From Candidatus Ferrigenium bremense (GTDB lineage: Bacteria; Pseudomonadota; Gammaproteobacteria; Burkholderiales; Gallionellaceae), in assembly GCA_019449635.1 (NCBI GenBank), contig JAGRPI010000037.1:1-60187 (forward strand): a stretch of 60,187 nt of DNA. Reading direction: 5' to 3'. The notes under the pieces were generated by a model, which made no database searches, had not been told where the DNA came from, and was given only the letters and a program-made list of their open reading frames with translations. Each line of letters begins with the position of its first letter. Positions within the stretch are counted from its first letter, which is position 1. The translations under genes and the position numbers were made by a program. Positions 55,292-60,187 of the stretch are shown in pieces.

Positions 55292-55383
55292 CCGTTCGCC
55301 CTGAGCTTGTCGAAGGGTTTTTGCAGCAGGTTGATTGTTGCCAATTTAATTCATTCATGGTTCGACAAGCTCATCACGAACGG
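55292..55383. repeat. GAGCTTGTCGAA palindromic element between lpdA and the DUF4197 gene
   Basis: Left arm CGCCCTGAGCTTGTCGAAGG and right arm ATGGTTCGACAAGCTCATCA are inverted repeats, 40 bp apart. It starts 7 bp after the lpdA stop and may act as a transcript end or stabiliser. Confidence 0.8.
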
Positions 55384-55425
55384 ATTAAATCGTCATTTCC
55401 CTAGCGGTTTACCAAGGAGATCGTC

Positions 55426-56124
55426 ATGTTGTCGCACAGCCTTGTTCGTGGAATTTTCGTTACCTCGTTTCTGTTTGCCGCAACCGGCGCATCCGCTCTC
55501 GATCTCTCCGGCTTCAGCAACAGGGATCAGGTCACCAGCCTGAAGCAGGCGCTGACCCAAGGCGCAGAAACCGCGGTGAAAAACCTGGCCAGGGAGAACG
55601 GCTATCTCGGCAATGACAAGGTGCGCATCCCGCTGCCGGAAAGCCTGCAGAAAGTGGATGGCGCACTGCGCAAGTTCGGCATGGGCAAATATGCCGACGA
55701 GCTGGTCACCTCGATGAACCGCGCCGCCGAAGCCGCCGTGCCGGAAGCCAAGACCCTGCTGGTCGGCGCAGTCAGGAAAATGTCCGTGGAAGACGCCAAG
55801 GGCATCCTCACCGGCAATGATGACGCTGCCACGCAATACTTCCGCAGGAACACCGAGACTGCGCTGGCGGGAAAATTCAAACCCATCATCAACAAGGCGA
55901 TGCAGAAGGTGAAGGTCGCGGAAAAATACGACCAGTTCGCCGGCAAGGGCGCGAAGTTCGGCCTGGTGGAAGAGCGCGACGCCAGGCTCGACGACTACAT
56001 CACGCGCAAGGCGCTCGACGGCCTGTTCCTGATGATGGCCGAGCAGGAGAAAGCGATCCGCGCGAACCCCTTGGAAGCGACGGGCAGCCTGGCCAAAAAA
56101 GTCTTCTCGGCGATCAAGTTCTAA
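55426..56124 (+). CDS. DUF4197 family periplasmic protein
   Basis: A 232-residue protein with a Sec signal peptide (FVTSFLFAATGASALDLSGF) and an all-helical mature domain of the DUF4197 type (LKQALTQGAETAVKNLARENG, RIPLPESLQKVDGALRKFGM, YFRRNTETALAGKFKPIIN). AAGGAG is upstream of the ATG. The biological role is unknown in the family. Confidence 0.85.
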   Translation: MLSHSLVRGIFVTSFLFAATGASALDLSGFSNRDQVTSLKQALTQGAETAVKNLARENGYLGNDKVRIPLPESLQKVDGALRKFGMGKYADELVTSMNRAAEAAVPEAKTLLVGAVRKMSVEDAKGILTGNDDAATQYFRRNTETALAGKFKPIINKAMQKVKVAEKYDQFAGKGAKFGLVEERDARLDDYITRKALDGLFLMMAEQEKAIRANPLEATGSLAKKVFSAIKF

Positions 56125-56131
56125 TGACCCA

Positions 56132-56252
56132 GTCATTCCCGCGCAGGCGGGAATCCAGTCGGTTGAACAATCCCATAGTGGCGGAGTAAAACAAAATATT
56201 GTTCGCTTCGCGAAATATTGTCTTGCTAGATTCCCGCCTGCGCGGGAATGAC
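56132..56252. repeat. GTCATTCCCGCGCAGGCGGGAAT inverted-repeat element
   Basis: Ends GTCATTCCCGCGCAGGCGGG and CCCGCCTGCGCGGGAATGAC are inverted copies, each itself a small palindrome. The middle holds an imperfect hairpin ATATTGTTCGC/GCGAAATATT. It is a known type of proteobacterial repeat and sits between the DUF4197 and YqaA-like genes. Confidence 0.8.
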
Positions 56253-56270
56253 AGCTAATCAGGGTATTGC

Positions 56271-56666
56271 ATGACTGAAACCGCGAGCCTCCTATCACTC
56301 TTCCTCGGCAGCTTCTTCGCCGCCACGCTGCTGCCCGGCGGCTCAGAAGCCGTGTTGTTCGGCGTGCTCAAGAGCTACCCGGAGACGCTCTGGCCGGCGC
56401 TCCTCATCGCCACCGCCGGCAACACGCTGGGCGGCATGGTGAGCTTCGGCATGGGCTGGCTGCTGCCGCAGACCCAGCAGCTCAAACACGTCGATAAATT
56501 ACGCTACTACGGCACGCCCGCATTGCTGCTCGCCTGGGTTCCATTGGTCGGGGATGCGCTATGCCTTGCCGCCGGATGGCTGCGCCTCAACTGGTGGCAG
56601 GCCGCGCTGTTCATGGCGATCGGAAAATTCGCGCGTTATGGGGTGGTTGCGGCCGCCATTGTCTAG
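56271..56666 (+). CDS. YqaA-like membrane protein (VTT/DedA fold)
   Basis: A 131-residue polytopic protein: LFLGSFFAATLLPGGSEAVL at the N terminus, then TAGNTLGGMVSFGMGWLLP and LLAWVPLVGDALCLAAGWLR, matching YqaA (SNARE-associated/DedA-like) proteins. Four hydrophobic segments are visible. Function in the family is not settled; lipid or ion transport has been proposed for DedA proteins. Confidence 0.82.
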   Translation: MTETASLLSLFLGSFFAATLLPGGSEAVLFGVLKSYPETLWPALLIATAGNTLGGMVSFGMGWLLPQTQQLKHVDKLRYYGTPALLLAWVPLVGDALCLAAGWLRLNWWQAALFMAIGKFARYGVVAAAIV

Positions 56667-56702
56667 AAGCCTTCTTATTGAGGTTTCCATAAATCATTAC
56701 AC

Positions 56703-56833
56703 CCGTTCGCCCTGAGGTATCGAAGGGCAGAACGGCTCACAGCTTGGGGCTTCGATACATCCGTTATGGTTCGATACCTCACCACGAACGGATGTACCCT
56801 GTGCTGAGCCTGTCGATGCATCAGCCCGAACGG
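56703..56833. repeat. Variant GAGGTATCGAA palindromic element before the DUF2238 gene
   Basis: Arms GCCCTGAGGTATCGAAGGG and GGTTCGATACCTCACCACGA pair as in the 55292-55383 element, but the stem has changed in both arms together. A further half-copy with GAGCCTGTCGATGC follows at 56801-56833. No gene lies in this gap. Confidence 0.75.
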
Positions 56834-56885
56834 AGTGTGTGTCACGTATTATGAAAACATCAATAATTCCATTCAAGAAATGGGA

Positions 56886-57512
56886 TTATTTGTCTTCGGA
56901 AAGGAACTGCGCAAGCTGGCGGTCATGGGCCCGCGAAAGCAGAAGCAGCGCGGCGACCGCGCCGATGAAGGCGAAGAACATGTCGGCCTGCGTGTCCCAC
57001 GGGTCTCCCTGGGTGCCCAGGAAATCGTAAGCGCCTTCCCCGAACATCACGGCGGCGAGCCACTCGATCAGCTCGTATGCGGCGCTGACTGCCATGACCA
57101 CGCAGATGACGAGGAAGGCGAGCATCTTGCCCCCGCACACATAACGGCCGCGAATCAGAATTTCGCGGGCGGCCAGCGCAGGGACGAAGCCCTGGAAGAG
57201 GTGCCCGATCTTGTCGTAGGGGTTGCGGCTCAGGTGCAGCAGGTCGGCGATCTGAAAACCGAGCGGCACCCTCGCGTAGGTGTATGCTCCGCCGAGCATC
57301 AGCACGACGGCGTGGAGGAAGATGCAGGCGTAAAGCAGGGTAGTCAGCGGAAAGCGGCGATAGGTCAACCACATGACCGGCAGCGCGATGATGACCGGGA
57401 AGACCTCCAGCAGCCAAGTCGCGCGGTCATACGGCCGAGCGCCGGATAGCGCCAGAAGGGCCAGGAGCGCGGCCGAAGCGAGCACGAGGGACCGGGGGCG
57501 CGGAATAGTCAT
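56886..57512 (-). CDS. DUF2238 (YjdF-like) inner-membrane protein
   Basis: A 208-residue protein with about five membrane segments (SLVLASAALLALLALSGARP, VFPVIIALPVMWLTY, VICVVMAVSAAYELIEWLAA, ADMFFAFIGAVAALLLLSRA). HLFQGFVPALAAREIL and GDPWDTQADM are conserved blocks in YjdF/DUF2238. Function unknown in the family. It is read opposite to the YqaA-like gene. Confidence 0.85.
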   Translation of the reverse strand: MTIPRPRSLVLASAALLALLALSGARPYDRATWLLEVFPVIIALPVMWLTYRRFPLTTLLYACIFLHAVVLMLGGAYTYARVPLGFQIADLLHLSRNPYDKIGHLFQGFVPALAAREILIRGRYVCGGKMLAFLVICVVMAVSAAYELIEWLAAVMFGEGAYDFLGTQGDPWDTQADMFFAFIGAVAALLLLSRAHDRQLAQFLSEDK

Positions 57513-57558
57513 TGAACCTCATCCATGCCGATGCTTTCCCACGTACAGAACAGTCCTG

Positions 57559-57843
57559 TCACTTTAAACCGAGATCATCGGCAGCATCCTTCAGAAGCTC
57601 TACATCGTCCCGGATAGGTTCCATATCGGAATCCTTTGCGGCCCTTGCTCCCGCCACAAGTCTGTCCTTGGTTTTATATTTTTTCATCAGGCCGGACTTG
57701 GTCAACTTCGCCACACTGCTTTTTTTGTCCAACCCGTGGCACATCTGACAGTTTTGATAAAATACCCCAGCAATACCGGCTTTCGAAAAGACCGCAACAA
57801 TAAGGACGGGCAGCAGAAACAACACAATTTTCTTCATGAGCAT
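57559..57843 (-). CDS. Small c-type cytochrome-like protein
   Basis: A 94-residue secreted protein: signal peptide [20 protein letters not shown], then one heme-binding [11 protein letters not shown] (CxxCH) and a Lys/Asp-rich rest. A Met (SDMEPIRDD) could be the distal ligand, as in class I cytochromes c. The start may be at 57843 or at the second ATG (57837). It is likely periplasmic electron transfer; partner unknown. Confidence 0.7.
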   Translation of the reverse strand: MLMKKIVLFLLPVLIVAVFSKAGIAGVFYQNCQMCHGLDKKSSVAKLTKSGLMKKYKTKDRLVAGARAAKDSDMEPIRDDVELLKDAADDLGLK

Positions 57844-57956
57844 TTCATATTCTTAACAGCCGATTAACGATCCAGACATTTGCATATCGTGGGGCAGACA
57901 CCAACATTGGTAATTTACTCTCCCTCGGCATATTTTCCAACCAGGGAGAATCTGCC

Positions 57957-58301
57957 ATGCCGTCAGCCGAAGGGGCGGACACTGCCCCGTTTGATCAATC
58001 GCAGAAGAAAAAGGTGACTATCCAGACCATGCCCAAGAAGACGCTCCGTCTCGTGATCCACGGACGCGTGCAGGGCGTGTACTTTCGCGACTCGATGCGC
58101 CGCGAAGCGCAAAACCTGTCGGTCGCAGGCTGGGTACGCAACCGCAGCGATGGCTCGGTGGAGGCCGCAGTGCATGGCGAATCCGCCGACGTGGACGCCA
58201 TCGTGCGCTGGGCGCATCACGGCCCGGACCGCGCGCAGGTGGAGCGTGTCGAGATCGAGCCGCATGAGGGCAGCTACACCAATTTCGAGATCATCAGATA
58301 A
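57957..58301 (+). CDS. acyP: Acylphosphatase
   Basis: A 114-residue enzyme hydrolysing acyl phosphates. [19 protein letters not shown] has the catalytic Arg and phosphate loop, and [13 protein letters not shown] the catalytic Asn. The ATG at 57957 has AGGGAG eight bases upstream and adds 24 N-terminal residues; the classical start would be 58029 ([12 protein letters not shown], 90 residues), with a weaker site. Confidence 0.9.
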   Translation: MPSAEGADTAPFDQSQKKKVTIQTMPKKTLRLVIHGRVQGVYFRDSMRREAQNLSVAGWVRNRSDGSVEAAVHGESADVDAIVRWAHHGPDRAQVERVEIEPHEGSYTNFEIIR

Positions 58302-58330
58302 ATGCTATCCGAGGCTGGCCCGCTTGATTT

Positions 58331-58504
58331 TTATTGATCATCGAACGGGGCCGCTCTGGGCCTCATCAGCGGGAAAGCCTCCGCAGGGTGTTCTGAAGAA
58401 GTTTCCGCAGGGGGCTGCGGAGCAGGCTTCACGTCCTTGCAATTCGCGCAGCCAGCCAATGCAAGGCAACCCAGCAATATCAGAGCAGTGCGCGGCAATT
58501 CCAT
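58331..58504 (-). CDS. 57-residue lipoprotein
   Basis: A short open frame: MELPRTALILLGCLALAGCA then CKDVKPAPQPPAETSSEH. The LALAGC lipobox gives a signal peptidase II site, with the Cys at residue 19 after a 12-residue hydrophobic core. The mature part is a short Pro/Ala/Glu-rich tail, which ends RPRAAPFDDQ. GAGGAGG lies 6 bases before the ATG. No family is recognised. It is convergent with the acylphosphatase gene and may be an outer-membrane lipoprotein. Confidence 0.7.
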   Translation of the reverse strand: MELPRTALILLGCLALAGCANCKDVKPAPQPPAETSSEHPAEAFPLMRPRAAPFDDQ

Positions 58505-58580
58505 GTTCCCTCCTCAGGAAAAGGCTCAAAGGGTCGGCTTAGGATATCTTCTGACACCGCTTCATTCTGTTGCAATACAC

Positions 58581-60014
58581 TCACTTACCCTGCAATATCC
58601 CCAGCCCCCAGGCCACGCCGAACCCGGTCACGTCGCTCGCGACTATGCCCAGCCCCTCTTCACAACGGCTGGCGGAGAGGTCGATGTGCAGCCACGGCGT
58701 ATCGTCCACGAAGCGCTTGAGGAAGCATGCGCCCAGGATATGGTCGGCTTCGCCGGCCTGCGCGCATTGCTTGATGTCGGCGACCTTGGATTCCAGTCCG
58801 ACTTCGAAGTCTTCGTCCATCGGGAAAGCGCACAGGCGCTCGCCGCATTGCTTGCTGACGTTCACCGCGCGCTGCAGCAGTTCGTCGCGGTTGCCCAGCA
58901 CGCCTGAATAGCGCGCGCCCAAGGCGGTCGCCATGCTGCCGGTGAGCGTGGCGAAGTCGATCATCAGGTCTGGCTTGGCGCGCGCCGCGAGGGTCAGCGT
59001 GTCGGCGAGCACCATGCGGCCCTCGGCGTCGGTGTGGATGATCTCGATGGTGGTGCCGTTGAGCGCCTTGACGATGTCGTTCTGCTTGTAGGCCCTGGGG
59101 CTGATGTGGTTCTGCGCCAGCGCCAGCCAGCAGTCGAGGTTCACCGCCATCTTTTCCTGCGTCGCGGCGAGCAGGATGCCGAGTGCGACGGCGGAGCCGT
59201 TCATGTCCTCGTGCATGTTGTGCATGTAGCGCGACGGCTTGAGGTTGTGCCCGCCGGTATCGAAGCAGATGCCCTTGCCGACCAGCGCGACGGTTTGCTT
59301 CGCCTTGGAGTGTTGGTACGAGAGATGCACGATGGCCGCATCTTCCGGATCGCTGCCCTGCGCCACGGAGACGAATGCGCCCGCGCCCATCTTGCGCAGC
59401 TTCTTCATGTCGAACTCTTCATGCTGCCAGCCGTGCTGCTGCGCCAGTTTTTTTATCCGCTCACGGTACAGCCCCGGCGTCAGTTCGTTCGGCGGCAGGA
59501 CGGTCAGCTCACGGCACAGCAGGTTGCCTTCGGCCTGCGCCTTGAGCGGCGCGAAGATTTTATTGTCAGCGAATCCGAACAGCTCGATCTTCTGCAACGG
59601 CTTGCGCTCGTCCTTCTTCTTGTGCACCGGCAGCAACGCGCCGTTCACCCATGCGCCATACACCGCCAGCTCGGCGGCGCGTTTGCGCTGCGCCTCATCG
59701 CCCAGCACGACGATGGCGATGCTCTTTGGGTTTTCTGCCAGCAGCAACTGCAAGGCCTTGCGCACCTGCACTTGCTGCGCAAACATGTCTTTTTCAAGAT
59801 CCAGCATCCCCCACGCCACCAGCGCGCCGTTTTCGGCATTGGCAGAAACAGGCGATTTCGCCAGTTCGCCGGCCTTCATGTCGCGCCGCGCCAGTACGGC
59901 CTTGAGCAAACCGCCGTGCGGCAGATCTTTGGGAAGTGTCTTTGCTTTCGGCAGCAGCACCAGCAGATGGGCAGCAGCAGGCAGGGTCTGGGACAGGGTG
60001 AGTTGTGCTAGCAT
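58581..60014 (-). CDS. pepA: Leucyl aminopeptidase (M17)
   Basis: A 477-residue M17 metallo-aminopeptidase. VGKGICFDTGGHNLKPS has the metal Lys/Asp pair, EIIHTDAEGRMVLADTL the second Asp/Glu and the catalytic Arg, and IDFATLTGSMATALGARYSG follows. The ATG at 60014 (MLAQLTLSQTL) has GAGGT upstream; the longer frame is rejected. It releases N-terminal residues from peptides; some M17 enzymes also bind DNA. Confidence 0.95.
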   Translation of the reverse strand: MLAQLTLSQTLPAAAHLLVLLPKAKTLPKDLPHGGLLKAVLARRDMKAGELAKSPVSANAENGALVAWGMLDLEKDMFAQQVQVRKALQLLLAENPKSIAIVVLGDEAQRKRAAELAVYGAWVNGALLPVHKKKDERKPLQKIELFGFADNKIFAPLKAQAEGNLLCRELTVLPPNELTPGLYRERIKKLAQQHGWQHEEFDMKKLRKMGAGAFVSVAQGSDPEDAAIVHLSYQHSKAKQTVALVGKGICFDTGGHNLKPSRYMHNMHEDMNGSAVALGILLAATQEKMAVNLDCWLALAQNHISPRAYKQNDIVKALNGTTIEIIHTDAEGRMVLADTLTLAARAKPDLMIDFATLTGSMATALGARYSGVLGNRDELLQRAVNVSKQCGERLCAFPMDEDFEVGLESKVADIKQCAQAGEADHILGACFLKRFVDDTPWLHIDLSASRCEEGLGIVASDVTGFGVAWGLGILQGK

Positions 60015-60187
60015 GGCGACCTCGATAAATAATGTGTTTATTATTATCCAGTAGTGTCCGGTTAACTTACAAATTATCAAGCCAATGCTAAGCATTGGCG
60101 CGGTTTACAAAGCAATAAATTTTGGTGCCGATTTGAAATCAGTTTACCTATATTCCGGTTCAAGTAACTTCCAGAGATTGAATTCTC
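60015..60187. other. Window end, upstream of pepA
   Basis: AT-rich noncoding. A TAGTGTCCGGTTAACTT segment (about 60052-60068) recalls the ends of some insertion sequences. A short palindrome CCAATGCTAAGCATTGG is at 60082-60098. No open frame of note. Confidence 0.35.

Noticed and set aside
60052..60068. Insertion-sequence end (TAGTGTCCGGTTAACTT)
   Set aside because: It only recalls known IS ends from memory; there is no transposase, second end or target duplication in the window.

Overview
The window reads as a chromosomal segment of a betaproteobacterium. The evidence is the gene repertoire (rpsU-yqeY-dnaG-rpoD, rplM-rpsI, birA-coaX-SPOR, an E3 with its own lipoyl domain, DUF6776 and DUF4197 proteins), the high GC outside one island, and an MSHA-type pilus locus. 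A Nitrosomonadales/Gallionellaceae-like host is my guess only. There is no rRNA, no CRISPR array and no complete insertion sequence. Two tRNAs with anticodon CAT are present.

Layout. (1) 2-10304, plus strand: the distal part of an MSHA-type pilus operon (secretin MshL, TPR protein MshN, ATPase MshE, platform protein MshG, MshI/J/K-like assembly proteins), then two related pseudopilins and a FecR-domain protein. (2) 10338-13532, minus: cysS and glnS. (3) 13744-18000, minus: a tRNA, then a chain of overlapping genes (small acidic protein, patatin, birA, coaX, SPOR protein). (4) 18024-21875: hrpA. (5) 22190-22367: a 22-residue hydrophobic peptide gene with its own terminator. (6) 22407-27261, minus: macromolecular synthesis operon rpsU-yqeY-dnaG-rpoD, ending in a tRNA and a terminator. 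(7) 27320-34223: the most interesting locus, ZorA, ZorB and ZorC of a Zorya-like motor system, but with a Ser/Thr kinase in place of the ZorD effector and a convergent cyclase-FHA gene. (8) 34275-38174: tyrS, an M23 peptidase and anmK. (9) 38385-41970, minus: rplM-rpsI and argC-DUF6776-bactofilin-erpA. (10) 42046-47185, minus: alpha/beta hydrolase, glycerophosphodiesterase, glpD and an FGGY kinase, a glycerophospholipid-breakdown cluster. (11) 47298-48680: ElyC/SanA-like and OsmC-like proteins. (12) 48839-51332: an AT-richer island with a TIR protein, a large uncharacterised protein with a possible restriction-endonuclease-like core, and a frameshifted small Cys-motif gene. (13) 51367-60014: trpC, proA, lpdA, DUF4197, YqaA-like, DUF2238, a small c-type cytochrome, acylphosphatase, a tiny lipoprotein and pepA.

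A theme across the window is palindromic repeats. Several families sit between genes, and related ones lie in frame inside housekeeping genes (cysS, SPOR gene, coaX, hrpA, anmK, glpD, elyC-like), where they add peptide insertions. A 141-bp near-palindrome sits inside the macromolecular synthesis operon and abuts the yqeY start codon.

How the genes may work together. The ZorABC module is predicted to be a proton-driven envelope motor with a long cytoplasmic tail and a DNA-associated partner. The adjacent kinase and cyclase-FHA protein suggest that its output runs through phosphorylation and a cyclic nucleotide, not through ZorD or ZorE. The TIR/nuclease-like pair is a second, separate candidate defence module.
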